DNA of 64,000 nt from CAZEIW01 sp964512305 (GCA_964512305.1 CAZEIW010000043.1:43967-107966); one strand, 5' to 3'. Shown: positions 15,838 to 25,153, numbered from the stretch's first letter. Notes: generated from the letters alone by a model not told the origin. Translations and numbers: made by a program.

Positions 15838-16749
15838 TCAGGCAGTCGCGTGGCGCCGGAGGTCGAGGTACCGGGCCGCGAGGTCCGCAACCAGCGCGTC
15901 GGCGATGCTGAACGGCACGACCGCCTGCAGGCCCTGCCAGGCCGGAACGCTGTTGACCTCGATCACGACCCAGCGTCCGCCGGCGTCGCGCATCAGGTCG
16001 ACGCCCGCATAGTCGGTGCCGATCGCCGCGCTGGCCGCGACCGCAAGTTCCGCCAGTTCGCCCTCGGCCGGCACCGGCTCGACGCTCGCGCCGCGCGCCA
16101 CGTTCGTGACCCAGCCACGCCCACGCCGCAGCATCGCGGCGATCGGACGCCCGCCCGCGACGAGCACGCGCCAGTCGTGCCAGTTGCCGGCGCCCGAGTC
16201 GAGGAACCGCTGCAGGTACCACACGCCGTTGACCGCGGCTGCGTCGGGCACGTCGGAGCCGGCCGCGAGGCGCTGCAGCCCCTTGCCCTGCGAACCGAAC
16301 AACGGCTTCGCCACCAGCTCATGGCCCTGCGAAGTTTCGCGCATCAGCACGTTGCGCGCGACGCTGGCCTGCTCCGTGACCCAGGTCGGCAGCGTCGGAA
16401 TCCCGTGCCGGCGCAGCAGGAAAGTCGTCATCGCCTTGTCCACGCTGCGCTCGATCGAGCGCGCGTCGTTGTACACGGGCACGCCGAGCTCGCGCAGCGC
16501 GTGCAGAACGGAAAGGCGCAGCGTCACCTGCTCGAAAGTGCCGGCCGAAATGCCGCGCACGAACGCGGCCGCCGGCAGCTGCCGCTCGAATCCCGGCAGC
16601 CGGACGCCCGCGCGCGCGCCCTCGACGTCGACGCCACAGTCCGACAGGCTCGCATAGCGCGACTCGAGTCCGCGGCGCCTGAAGGCGCGGCGCAGCTCGC
16701 GCCCGTGCCAGCCGGGCTCGTCCGTCAGGATCGCGATCTGTGCCGGCAT
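15838..16749 (-). CDS. RimK-family ATP-grasp glutamate ligase (MptN-like)
   Basis: A 303-residue ATP-grasp ligase of the RimK type. Visible features are RSVDKAMTTFLLRRHGIPTL, the ATP loop ELVAKPLFGSQGKGLQRL, and the metal site DYAGVDLMRDAGGRWVVIEVN followed by SVPAW. Archaeal MptN adds glutamate to H4MPT. In bacteria the ligase could act on H4MPT or build the polyglutamate tail of methylofuran; the sequence does not decide. It sits tightly between mch and the CitG-like gene (gaps of 13 and 5 bases), so it is clearly co-transcribed with H4MPT enzymes. Confidence 0.8.
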   Translation of the reverse strand: MPAQIAILTDEPGWHGRELRRAFRRRGLESRYASLSDCGVDVEGARAGVRLPGFERQLPAAAFVRGISAGTFEQVTLRLSVLHALRELGVPVYNDARSIERSVDKAMTTFLLRRHGIPTLPTWVTEQASVARNVLMRETSQGHELVAKPLFGSQGKGLQRLAAGSDVPDAAAVNGVWYLQRFLDSGAGNWHDWRVLVAGGRPIAAMLRRGRGWVTNVARGASVEPVPAEGELAELAVAASAAIGTDYAGVDLMRDAGGRWVVIEVNSVPAWQGLQAVVPFSIADALVADLAARYLDLRRHATA

Positions 16750-16762
16750 GTGGACTCGAACA

Positions 16763-17749
16763 TCAGGACTCGAACGAGCGTGCCAGCAGCTCGTCGTTCG
16801 TCTCGCCGCCGCGGAAGCTGCGCCCGCTTGCGAGGTTGGTCACCAGGGCCGTGGCCGGAGCGAACAGCATCGGATCGATCTTGTAGAAGTCGAAACCGTA
16901 GCTGCGGAACACTTCCGCGAACGGCCTGCCGTAGTCGCGCGACGCGCTACAGGGCAGCCGCGCGGCGAGCTCGGCCGCCGCCCCATCGTCGCAGCGCACG
17001 AACAGGTGAACGGCTCCGCCGAACAGGATCGCATCGTTGCTGCGTCCCATCGCGGTCAGGAACTCCGGCGACGGCGGCGGCAGCGGCGCATGCCCCGCGC
17101 CGTCGACCAGCGCGTCCAGGGGGAAGCCGAGCGCATGCATCTTGTGCAGCGCGACCTCGAGCACGCGCGCGACGATCTGCACCATGCCGGCCAGGCTCTG
17201 GGTCGGCGTGAGGATCACGGTCAGCCTCCTGGGCGCGACGCCGCAGTCGCGGGCGACCTTGTCGATGATCTCCTCCGGAGGCGGGCGATCGACCTCCAGG
17301 ACCAGGCAGGTGGCATCGCCCCGGTCGCGATAGCCGAGCTCGGCGAACAGCGGCTCCTTCACCGCGAGCGCGCGTGCCGGACCGGAGCCCAGCGCCTGGA
17401 ATTTCTGTTTGCCGCTGCCCGCCGACAGGCTCCAGCCCGCGTATTGCGATCCGAGGCAGGCCAGAACCGGGTCGGACGCGGCGACCGTGACCGCTAGCGG
17501 CCAGCGGCCGGGGCCTGCAGTGAGCGCGACGGAACCGAGCCCGCCCAGGCAGATCTCGGCGATGCGCCGGCCGGCCTCCAGGCCGCCGCGGGCGCCGATA
17601 CCGGCGTCGATCAGGGTCGCGCCGCCCGGCATCGTCGTCACCACAAGCCGCAGGTCCCCGGCACGCTCGAGCAACTGAGCCACCAGCGGCGCCGAGCGGC
17701 CGTTGACGCTCGCTCGCGTCTGCACCGGCGGGGGCTGTCCGGGTTCCAT
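16763..17749 (-). CDS. mch: Mch, methenyl-H4MPT cyclohydrolase
   Basis: A 328-residue protein matching Mch over its full length: ASVNGRSAPLVAQLLERA at the start, TTMPGGATLIDAGIGARGG, SQYAGWSLSAG, a central LTVILTPTQSLAGMVQIVARVLEVALHKMH, and GRSNDAILFGGAVHL. Mch opens methenyl-H4MPT to formyl-H4MPT, the step between MtdB and the Fhc complex. Size is normal for bacterial Mch (about 320). It starts five bases after the upstream ATP-grasp gene ends. Confidence 0.95.
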   Translation of the reverse strand: MEPGQPPPVQTRASVNGRSAPLVAQLLERAGDLRLVVTTMPGGATLIDAGIGARGGLEAGRRIAEICLGGLGSVALTAGPGRWPLAVTVAASDPVLACLGSQYAGWSLSAGSGKQKFQALGSGPARALAVKEPLFAELGYRDRGDATCLVLEVDRPPPEEIIDKVARDCGVAPRRLTVILTPTQSLAGMVQIVARVLEVALHKMHALGFPLDALVDGAGHAPLPPPSPEFLTAMGRSNDAILFGGAVHLFVRCDDGAAAELAARLPCSASRDYGRPFAEVFRSYGFDFYKIDPMLFAPATALVTNLASGRSFRGGETNDELLARSFES

Positions 17750-17754
17750 CGCCG

Positions 17755-18903
17755 TCAGGCTCGCGGGTTCAGCCGAGGTTCCAGCCGCAACTCGACGCTG
17801 CGGCGGCGCGCCGCCGCCTGCGCGCGCGCGCGCCGGGCCGTCGACGAAACGGCGTGCACCGTGCACACCGGCATGCCGGCCGCCACCTCCGCCGGCACCG
17901 TGGGCACGTCGCTGCACCACTGCGGGAACGTGAAACGCGACGGCAGCCGGACCGGACGCGGCGCGTACACCAGCGCGTGCGCGCGCGCGCCCGGCGCCGC
18001 CGGCAGGCGCGCGGGCAGCCGTCCGCGGCACGCGAGCAGATGCTGCTCGAACAGCCCGCCGGGCCAGCCCGCGTCGTACAGATCGAGCGTCGCCGACGGA
18101 CGAGGATTGATCTCGAGCACCTGGTAGCGCCCGCGCTCGAGCAGGAAATCGATGCTGTTGCACCCGACCAGCCCGAGCGACGCGACCAGCGCGTCCAGAT
18201 CGGATTGCAGCCGCTCGCGCAGACGAGGCACGAGCTCGACCGGTCCGGCGGCCCCGCCGTACGCATGGCGGCAGCCGCCCGAGCGCGCGGTCCACTGTTG
18301 CGATACACCGACGATCGCGGCGCGGCGACCGTCGGCAAGGAACAGCGCCGAAAGGCTCAGTCCGGCGGCCCGGCGCTGGTAGTAGCGTGCCGTGCCGGGC
18401 GACCGCGCGGCGGGACGGACATGCGATCCGCCGCTCGCGCCGACGCGCTTCGACAGCCAGCCGCGAAGGTCGGCAGGCGCACTGAAGGCGATCGCCGGAT
18501 GCGCGATCGCAAGCTCGTCCAGCAACCCGAAGAACCCGACGGGATCCTTGACCCTGGTCACGGTCGACGGCGCATTGCCGCAAAGAGGCACCAGCTCGGA
18601 GAGCCGCGCGAGCAGGGGCGGGTCGCCTTCCAAACCGGCGCCGACGACGAGCCCCTGATAGCGATGCCTGCGCGCCGCGCGTTCGACCCGGCCCATCAGA
18701 TCGTCGGGATCGAAAGCCAGCGCTCGCGCATCGGTGTCGAGATGGCCCCGGACGCGTGCCGTCGCCTGTGCCCAGCGCCGGGTATCGCTGTCGTCGAACA
18801 GGTCGAGCGCATGCACGCGATGGCTGCCGCGCGCGGCCGATTGCGCAAGCGAGCGCGCCGACAGCGCGACGACCAGCCACGGGCTTGCGTTCGATCTCGT
18901 CAC
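17755..18903 (-). CDS. ATP-grasp protein of the H4MPT cluster, reaction unknown
   Basis: A 382-residue ATP-grasp protein distinct from the mfnD-like and RimK-like genes nearby. The C-terminal metal-binding motif is NSIDFLLERGRYQVLEINPRP, followed by SATLDLYD, and the N-terminal third has a pre-ATP-grasp Rossmann-like pattern (VVALSARSLAQSAARG). Such proteins are conserved in methylotroph H4MPT loci, where their deletion has been linked to loss of the pathway, but the acceptor substrate is not known to me. GTG start. It sits tightly between mtdB (28-base gap) and mch (5-base gap). Confidence 0.75.
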   Translation of the reverse strand: MTRSNASPWLVVALSARSLAQSAARGSHRVHALDLFDDSDTRRWAQATARVRGHLDTDARALAFDPDDLMGRVERAARRHRYQGLVVGAGLEGDPPLLARLSELVPLCGNAPSTVTRVKDPVGFFGLLDELAIAHPAIAFSAPADLRGWLSKRVGASGGSHVRPAARSPGTARYYQRRAAGLSLSALFLADGRRAAIVGVSQQWTARSGGCRHAYGGAAGPVELVPRLRERLQSDLDALVASLGLVGCNSIDFLLERGRYQVLEINPRPSATLDLYDAGWPGGLFEQHLLACRGRLPARLPAAPGARAHALVYAPRPVRLPSRFTFPQWCSDVPTVPAEVAAGMPVCTVHAVSSTARRARAQAAARRRSVELRLEPRLNPRA

Positions 18904-18931
18904 GGCCGCGCGGGACCGGATGGGCGGATCA

Positions 18932-19834
18932 CTAGCCGACGAGCGCTCGCGCCCGCGCGAAAGCGTCGCGAAAGTCGATGAACTGCGGCTTGTCGGCGCT
19001 CAGCATCACTTCGAACAGGCCGCGCTGCACCTTGTACTTGACGTTGCCGATCGCCAGCGCGCCGATGCCGACGGCACGTCCCGAGGCCGCCGCTAGCGGC
19101 TTGCCGCTGTCCATCACCGCGACCCCCTCGATGCCTTCCGGCGGCACGGCATTCACGTCGGCGGCAACCCGCAGCGCATCGGCCGACTCGAGATCGACCC
19201 GATCCAGCACCCGCACGCCCGCCTTGCCGCTGGCCAGCACGACGTGCTTGCCGCGCAACAGCGCCCGCCGCTGCGATGTGTCCGCGGCGCAGGCGGCGCC
19301 GACGGTCACGCCGTAGCGCTTGGCGCACATCGCCGCGACGCCGCGCGCGCGCTCGACACTGTGGTGGCTGACCAGCGTGACCGCGGCGCCGGCGCCGGCC
19401 GCGAGCATCCCGGCGCAGGCGCCGACCGGGCCCGTGCCTCCGAAGACAAGCACGTCGAGCCCCTGAAGCCCCGGTGCCTGGAGCTCGCGCAATTGCGCCT
19501 CGACCGCGGCGACCATCGCGGCGGCCGTCGTATACGCGCCGCTCGGATCGGCGAAGACCGACGCCTGGAACGGCGGCACCATCGCCTTGCGCGCGGATTC
19601 GAGCATGTCGGCGGCGAGATCGAGCTCACGGCCGCCGATGAAGATGCCGGTGCGCTTAACGCCCTTCGGGCCACGCGAGAAGATCGCGTCCTGGGTGAGG
19701 CCGGCGATCTCCTCCAGCGTGACCTGGGTGTACGGCAGCACCGAGTTGAAGCCTGCGTCGAGCGCCATGTTGATGTCGAACGGGCTCGCATGGCGCGCGG
19801 GCGTGAAGAAATGCAGGATGAATGGGCTTTCCAT
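18932..19834 (-). CDS. mtdB: MtdB, NAD(P)-dependent methylene-H4MPT dehydrogenase
   Basis: A 300-residue protein of the MtdA/MtdB family. The N-terminus FILHFFTPARHASPFDINMA, the section QDAIFSRGPKGVKRTGIFIGG, and the dinucleotide loop VLVFGGTGPVGACAGML (about residues 130-146) are diagnostic. MtdB oxidises methylene-H4MPT to methenyl-H4MPT with NAD or NADP. That the partner is H4MPT rather than folate (MtdA) is supported by the adjacent mch, fae and fhc genes. The ATG gives the standard N-terminus. Confidence 0.94.
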   Translation of the reverse strand: MESPFILHFFTPARHASPFDINMALDAGFNSVLPYTQVTLEEIAGLTQDAIFSRGPKGVKRTGIFIGGRELDLAADMLESARKAMVPPFQASVFADPSGAYTTAAAMVAAVEAQLRELQAPGLQGLDVLVFGGTGPVGACAGMLAAGAGAAVTLVSHHSVERARGVAAMCAKRYGVTVGAACAADTSQRRALLRGKHVVLASGKAGVRVLDRVDLESADALRVAADVNAVPPEGIEGVAVMDSGKPLAAASGRAVGIGALAIGNVKYKVQRGLFEVMLSADKPQFIDFRDAFARARALVG

Positions 19835-19877
19835 CGTCGAGGCTTTCCGGCTGTTTCGTTGGTTCCGTGGCCGCGCG

Positions 19878-20900
19878 TCAGGCGGTCGCGGCGAAGCGGG
19901 ATGCCTGGGGCGGGGTGACCGAGCGCTGGGCGCCACGGTTGCGGCCGCGGACGATCCGGACCCCGAGGTCGTGCGTGGCCTGCTCCTGCCTCAGGTCGCG
20001 CGCCAGAGCTTCGGCCTGCGCCGCCGAGCCGGCGATCGCGAAACCGGTCGGTCCCCAGGAACTCTGCCCGACGCCCGCCGCGCCGGCGGCATGCAGCCGC
20101 TCGAGCGCTTGCGCGACGCGCGCGCTCGCGAAGCGGCCGCCCTGCACCGGCGCGAAATAGTCGCCGACGGCGGCCTGCAACTCCGTCACCGCCGCGCCGA
20201 ACTCGGCGACCCGGCCATCGGCCAGCGCAGGCAACAGGCGCATCAGGACGAGGCGCGCAAGCTGCGCCGCGCGCTCCTCGGGAAACGGCGGGAGGCGGCG
20301 GAACGCGGCGAGTTCCTGCTCGCCGTGCAGGCCCTCGCGCGAGCGATCGAAGACCAGGACAAGGCGCCAGTCGGCAGGGAAGGCCAGACGGCTGATCAGG
20401 GGCGGCGGCGTGCCGTCTTCGCCGCGCCCGCCGTCGAGCACGAACCCGCCGCTCTCGAAAGTGCCGATGCCGATGCCCGAGCGCGCGCCACGGTCGAGGA
20501 TCTGCGCCAGCGCGCGCGGCGTCAGGTTCAGCGAATGCAGGTCGGAAACCGCGGCGCCGGTCGCCAACGCGATCTGCGTCCCGGAGCCCAAGCCCACGTG
20601 CGGCGCGATCGTCCGCTCGACCTCGACGCGCACGTCGCCGCGGAAGCCCGCGCGCTCGCGCAGCAGGGTCAGGACCTCGCGCACGCGCTCCGTGCCCGGA
20701 CCTTCGATCGAGGTCGCGTCCGCGCGCGAGACGCGCACGCACACGCCGAGATCCTCGAGCGCGAGGCCCAGGCTGCCGAACCGGCGGCCCAGGCCGCCGT
20801 GCAGGTCGACGAACCCCAGGTGCAGCCGTGCCGGCGCTTCGATCCGAACCCCGGCAACGGCCGCTAGGGAATCAGCGCTCGCGCGCGCGCGCAGCTCCAA
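19878..20900 (-). CDS. Beta-ribofuranosylaminobenzene 5'-phosphate synthase (beta-RFAP synthase)
   Basis: A GHMP-kinase-fold protein of about 340 residues: APARLHLGFVDLHGGLGR at the N-terminus, the phosphate loop PHVGLGSGTQIALATGA, and the C-terminal SSWGPTGFAIA. It condenses PRPP with 4-hydroxybenzoate or 4-aminobenzoate, the first dedicated step of H4MPT synthesis. I chose the TTG preceded by AAAGGA at good spacing; an in-frame ATG at 21002 would add 34 residues that include a low-complexity repeat and lacks a ribosome binding site. It is the first gene of the minus-strand H4MPT group, divergent from fhcB. Confidence 0.88.
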   Translation of the reverse strand: MELRARASADSLAAVAGVRIEAPARLHLGFVDLHGGLGRRFGSLGLALEDLGVCVRVSRADATSIEGPGTERVREVLTLLRERAGFRGDVRVEVERTIAPHVGLGSGTQIALATGAAVSDLHSLNLTPRALAQILDRGARSGIGIGTFESGGFVLDGGRGEDGTPPPLISRLAFPADWRLVLVFDRSREGLHGEQELAAFRRLPPFPEERAAQLARLVLMRLLPALADGRVAEFGAAVTELQAAVGDYFAPVQGGRFASARVAQALERLHAAGAAGVGQSSWGPTGFAIAGSAAQAEALARDLRQEQATHDLGVRIVRGRNRGAQRSVTPPQASRFAATA

Positions 20901-21260
20901 GCTCGATCCTTTGCGATCAGGTCGCGCGACCGTCCGATGCGATCGCGGCAGCGAATCAGGCGCTTCGACCCGCTTTGACCCGCTTCGACCATCGCGCGGC
21001 ATGTCCGTGGAAACGCCGAACTCAGGGACGCACAGCGGTCTTAAGCGTGTGGTCTGAAACGCGAACTCATCGATGGTGGAGGATAGGGGAAGGCGTGAGT
21101 CTCTGCAATGAGATCGGCGTGGTTTATCCAGGAGTCGACGATCGAATATGAAACCACATGCAGCAAGGTTGCTCGCCGAGCATCACGCGCATGCGCACCG
21201 AATCGCTGCCCGCGTGCACCGCAACGTCTGCGGCGACGGGACGCCGTTACAATCGACGCC
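20901..21260. other. Divergent intergenic region between beta-RFAP synthase and fhcB
   Basis: About 360 bases without a supportable gene. It should carry the promoters for the two main H4MPT/methylofuran transcription units. It holds three near-identical 10-base units (CGCTTCGACC, CGCTTTGACC, CGCTTCGACC) at 20961-20990. No confident -35/-10 pair, riboswitch or small ORF was recognised. Confidence 0.5.
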
Positions 21261-22571
21261 ATGCAAACCGCCGCCGACTCGCAGGGCGGGGCAACCGGAT
21301 CTGCGCGCGGTGCTCACGCCACCACCTGTCCGTTCTGTGGCCTGCTGTGCGATGACGTGATCGTCGCGACCGATCGCGCCGGAGCGGTCACCGGGGTCGC
21401 CAATGGCTGCCGGCTCAGCCGCGAGGGATACGCCGGCGCCCCCGGCGCGGTACGGCATGGGCCCATGGTGCGCGGCCGCGCGTCGAGCTTCGAGCAGGCG
21501 GTCGCCGCGGCTGCGCGGCTGCTCGATCGTTCCAGCCAGAGCATATTCGGGGGTCTCGCGGTCGACATCGCCTCGATGCGTGTTCTGGTCGAGCTCGCCG
21601 ATCGCTGCGGCGCGGTGGTCGACCATGGAAACTCGAGGGCCAAGTTCCGCAACCTGCTCGCGTTCCAGGACCGGGGGGCCATCACGACGACGCTGGCCGA
21701 AGCGCGAAACCGCGCCGACCTGCTGATCGTGATCGGCACCGACGTCGTCAGCCGCTTCCCGCGCTTCTTCGAGCGCATCGCCCCCGGCCCCGCCGCGGGC
21801 GAATTCGCATCGCCAGGGACCGGACGCAGGATCGTATTCGTCGGCGACCACCACCCGCCGCCGGCGGAAGCGGGCACGGCGAACACGCTCTTCTGCGCGC
21901 GCGAACAGCTGCCGCAGCTGCTGGGCGCGCTCGCCGCGCTCGCGAGCGGCGCGCGGCTGCAGGCCGACCGCGCCGGCGACGTGAGCGTCGAGCGCCTGCG
22001 GGAGCTCGCGGCGGCGATGCGGCAGGCGCGGTACGGCGTGATCGCCTGGTCCGCCGCCGATCTCGAATTCGCTCATGCGGAACTGGCGGTGCAGGCGATC
22101 ATGCGGATCGTGTTCGAGCTCAACCGGACGACACGATTCGCCGCTCTGCCGCTCGGCGGCAGCGAGGGCGATCTGAGCGCCGACGCCGTGCTGCTGTGGC
22201 AGGTCGGCTATCCGTTCCGCACCGGCTTTGCGGCGGGCCGCCCCGAATACGACCCCTGTCGATTCGATTCGGCCCGCATGCTGGCCAGCGGCGAGGCCGA
22301 TGCGCTCCTCTGGGTGTCCGTCTTCGGCGATCGCCTGTCACCTCCGGAACACGCGCCGCCGACGATCCTGTTGTCGGTGCCCTGGGCGGCCGCCGCGCCG
22401 CGGTGCGAGGTCTTCCTGCCGGTCGGGACGCCGGGCGTCGATTTCGCCGGTCACCTCGTGCGGACCGACAAGGTGCTGACGATGCGCGTCGAGCCGGTGC
22501 GCGCGGCCGCCGCCGCGCCCTCCCCGGCGCTCGTCCTGCGCGCCATTGTCGACGCGCTGCCGCAGGCGTGA
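21261..22571 (+). CDS. fhcB: FhcB, formyltransferase/hydrolase complex subunit B
   Basis: A 436-residue homologue of formylmethanofuran dehydrogenase subunit B. The N-terminal TTCPFCGLLCDDVIV (residues 21-35) matches the iron-sulfur motif region of FwdB. In bacteria FhcB is a non-catalytic, structural relic in the FhcABCD complex. Consistent with that, the place where the methanogen enzyme has its tungsten/molybdenum-ligating Cys (VCHGPS, from memory) reads VVDHGNSRAKF here, with no cysteine. The ATG (MQTAADSQGG) was chosen; the open frame continues upstream without coding character. First gene of fhcBADC. Confidence 0.92.
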   Translation: MQTAADSQGGATGSARGAHATTCPFCGLLCDDVIVATDRAGAVTGVANGCRLSREGYAGAPGAVRHGPMVRGRASSFEQAVAAAARLLDRSSQSIFGGLAVDIASMRVLVELADRCGAVVDHGNSRAKFRNLLAFQDRGAITTTLAEARNRADLLIVIGTDVVSRFPRFFERIAPGPAAGEFASPGTGRRIVFVGDHHPPPAEAGTANTLFCAREQLPQLLGALAALASGARLQADRAGDVSVERLRELAAAMRQARYGVIAWSAADLEFAHAELAVQAIMRIVFELNRTTRFAALPLGGSEGDLSADAVLLWQVGYPFRTGFAAGRPEYDPCRFDSARMLASGEADALLWVSVFGDRLSPPEHAPPTILLSVPWAAAAPRCEVFLPVGTPGVDFAGHLVRTDKVLTMRVEPVRAAAAAPSPALVLRAIVDALPQA

Positions 22572-22592
22572 CAAAGGCATGAGGGCGATCCG

Positions 22593-24260
22593 ATGCTGAC
22601 CCGTCTGCGCGGCGGGCGGGTCATCGATCCGGCGAACGGGATCGACGGCGCCATGCGCGATGTCGTCATGCGCGACGGCCGCGTCGTCGACGCGCCGCCC
22701 CAAGAGCGGGCCGACCGCGAGCTCGACGTCAGCGGCTGCGTGCTGATGCCCGGCGCGATCGACCTGCACACCCACATCGGCGGCGGCAAGATGAACCTCG
22801 CGCGCCTGCTTTTGCCCGAGGACCACCGGCGGCGCGAATACGAGCGCGGCGCGCTGACCCGCGCCTGCTGCGGCCACGCCGCGCCGAGCACGCTGGCCGC
22901 GGGGTACCGCTACGCCGAGATGGGTTACACGGCCTGCTTCGAGCCGGCGATGCTGCCGATCAACGCGCGCCAGACGCACCTCGAGCTCGGCGACACGCCC
23001 ATCGTCGACAAGGGGTGCTACGCGCTGCTCGGCAACGACGACTTCCTGCTGCGCATGCTCGCGAGCGGCGCGCCGCAGCAAAGCATCAACGACTACGTCG
23101 GCTGGATCCTCGATTGCACGCACGCGATCGCGATCAAGGTGGTGAACCCGGGCGGCATCAGCGCGTTCAAGTTCAACCAGCGCAAGCTCGACATCGACGA
23201 GGAGCACCCCCACTACCGGGTCACGCCGCGGCGCGTGCTGCAGGCCCTGTCGCGCGCGGTGCACGATCTCGGCGTGCCGCACGGCCTGCACGTTCACGCC
23301 TGCAACCTCGGAGTGCCGGGAAACGTCGACACCACGCTGGCGACGATCAGCGCGGCCGAAGGGCTGCCGATCCACCTGACGCACGTCCAGTTCCACAGCT
23401 ACGGAACCGAGGGCGACCGGAAGTTCTCTTCCGCCGCGGCGCGCGTGGCGGAGGCGATCAACGGCAACCCGAACGTCAGCGCCGATGTCGGGCAGATCAT
23501 GTTCGGCCGCACCGTCACCGCGTCCGCCGACAGCATGTCGCAGCACCGCAACGCCGGCCTGGCCTCGCCGCGCAAGTCGGTGGTGATGGACATCGAGTGC
23601 GACGCCGGCTGCGGCGTCGTGCCGTTCCGGTATCGCGACAGCAGTTTCGTCAACGCGCTGCAGTGGGCGATCGGCCTGGAGATCTTCCTGTCGGTGCGCG
23701 ACCCGTGGCGCATCTTCGTCACGACCGACCACCCGAACGGCGCGCCGTTCACGAGTTACCCGCACCTGATCCGGCTGCTGATGGACCGGGCGTTCCGCAA
23801 CGAGAAGCTGCAGTCGATCAATGCGGATGCGCGCAAGCTGTCGACGCTGGGCAGCCTGGAGCGCGAGTACTCGTTGTACGAGATCGCGATCATGACGCGC
23901 GCGGCGCCCGCGCGCACGCTCGGCCTGCACGACCGCGGGCACCTGGGCGCGGGCGCCGCCGCCGACGTGGTCGTGTACCGGGACCAGCCCGACCGCGAGC
24001 GGATGTTCGAGCGCCCCGAGTACGTGTTCAAGGACGGCGAGCTGGTGGCGCGCGACGGGCGCATCGTCAAGGTCACGGTCGGGAATCTGCATGCGGTGAA
24101 GCCGGACTACGACCGCGCGATCGAGGGCCCGCTGGCGGAGCACTTCGAGCGCTTCGAGACGACCCGCTTCGCCGGTTTCCGCATCGGCGCCGACGAGGTC
24201 TGCGAGTGCGGCAACGGCTCGCGCCTGATCGTCCACGCCTGCAGGGCGGGCGCGCGATGA
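22593..24260 (+). CDS. fhcA: FhcA, formylmethylofuran hydrolase subunit
   Basis: A 555-residue amidohydrolase-type protein. AIDLHTHIGGGKMNLARLLLP (residues from about 55) provides the HxH metal ligands, and FVTTDHPNGAPFTSYPHLIRLL carries the late catalytic Asp region; KVVNPGGISAFKFN contains the expected lysine ligand region. FhcA hydrolyses formyl-methylofuran to formate, the exit of the H4MPT pathway. It follows fhcB by 21 bases and its stop overlaps the fhcD start (ATGA). Full length for the family. Confidence 0.95.
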   Translation: MLTRLRGGRVIDPANGIDGAMRDVVMRDGRVVDAPPQERADRELDVSGCVLMPGAIDLHTHIGGGKMNLARLLLPEDHRRREYERGALTRACCGHAAPSTLAAGYRYAEMGYTACFEPAMLPINARQTHLELGDTPIVDKGCYALLGNDDFLLRMLASGAPQQSINDYVGWILDCTHAIAIKVVNPGGISAFKFNQRKLDIDEEHPHYRVTPRRVLQALSRAVHDLGVPHGLHVHACNLGVPGNVDTTLATISAAEGLPIHLTHVQFHSYGTEGDRKFSSAAARVAEAINGNPNVSADVGQIMFGRTVTASADSMSQHRNAGLASPRKSVVMDIECDAGCGVVPFRYRDSSFVNALQWAIGLEIFLSVRDPWRIFVTTDHPNGAPFTSYPHLIRLLMDRAFRNEKLQSINADARKLSTLGSLEREYSLYEIAIMTRAAPARTLGLHDRGHLGAGAAADVVVYRDQPDRERMFERPEYVFKDGELVARDGRIVKVTVGNLHAVKPDYDRAIEGPLAEHFERFETTRFAGFRIGADEVCECGNGSRLIVHACRAGAR

Positions 24261-25153
24261 TCGTCAACGGCGTCGCCATCGACGAGACCTTCGCCGAGGC
24301 GTTCGGCATGAAGGCGACGCGCGTCGTCATCACGGCGCACAACGGCGAGTGGGTGCGCCATGCGGCGGTTGCGCTGACCGGCTTCGCCACCTCGGTGATC
24401 GCCTGCGGCTGCGAGGCCGGCATCGAGCGCGAGCTGCCGGCCTCGGAGACGCCCGATGGCCGTCCCGGCGCGAGCGTGCTGCTGTTTTCGACCTCGACCT
24501 CGGAGCTCAGGAAGCAGCTCGAACGCCGCGTCGGCCAGTGCGTGCTGACCTCGCCGACCAGCGCCGTGTTCGCCGGCCTCACGCAGGGCTCGCCGCTGCC
24601 GCTGGGCAAGGCGTTGCGCTACTTCGGCGACGGGCACCAGATCTCGAAGGTCATCGCCGGCAGGCGGTACTGGCGGGTGCCGGTGATGGACGGCGAATTC
24701 GTCGCCGAGGACACCACCGCGATGACCGACGGCATCGGAGGCGGCAACCTGCTGATCCTCGCTTCCGCAGTGGAGCCGGCACTGGCCGCGGCACAGGCCG
24801 CGGTGGAGGCGATGCGCGCGGTCGAAGGCGCGATCATGCCGTTTCCGGGCGGCGTCGTTCGTTCCGGTTCGAAAGTCGGCTCCAAATACAAGGCGCTGCC
24901 GGCGTCGACCAACGACGCGTTCTGCCCCACCTTGCGCGGCGCGGTCGAAACGGCGCTGGGACCCGACGTCGGCTGCGTGCTGGAGATCGTGATCGACGGC
25001 CTGACCGCGCAGGCGATCCGCGATGCGATGCGCGCCGGCATGCGGGCCGCCTGCGGGATCGGAGCGGCCGGCGGGGTGCGCCGGATCAGCGCCGGCAACT
25101 ACGGCGGCAAGCTGGGCAAGTTCCATTTTGCACTGCGGGAGCTGATGCGGTGA
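24257..25153 (+). CDS. fhcD: FhcD, formylmethylofuran:H4MPT formyltransferase
   Basis: A 298-residue Ftr/FhcD protein. IDETFAEAFGMKATRVVITA at the N-terminus and SKVGSKYKALPASTNDAFCP in the C-terminal half are signature blocks, and the length equals archaeal Ftr. It moves the formyl group from formyl-H4MPT to methylofuran, which is bound to the FhcA subunit in the bacterial complex. It is overlapped at both ends, by fhcA (ATGA) and fhcC (GTGA), so the complex is translationally coupled. Confidence 0.96.
   Translation: MIVNGVAIDETFAEAFGMKATRVVITAHNGEWVRHAAVALTGFATSVIACGCEAGIERELPASETPDGRPGASVLLFSTSTSELRKQLERRVGQCVLTSPTSAVFAGLTQGSPLPLGKALRYFGDGHQISKVIAGRRYWRVPVMDGEFVAEDTTAMTDGIGGGNLLILASAVEPALAAAQAAVEAMRAVEGAIMPFPGGVVRSGSKVGSKYKALPASTNDAFCPTLRGAVETALGPDVGCVLEIVIDGLTAQAIRDAMRAGMRAACGIGAAGGVRRISAGNYGGKLGKFHFALRELMR

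Noticed and set aside
22338..24236. A 632-codon minus-strand frame opposite fhcA
   Set aside because: It lies opposite a certain gene and its composition (Val/Arg/His/Asp-rich, no motifs) is that of a complementary-strand shadow.
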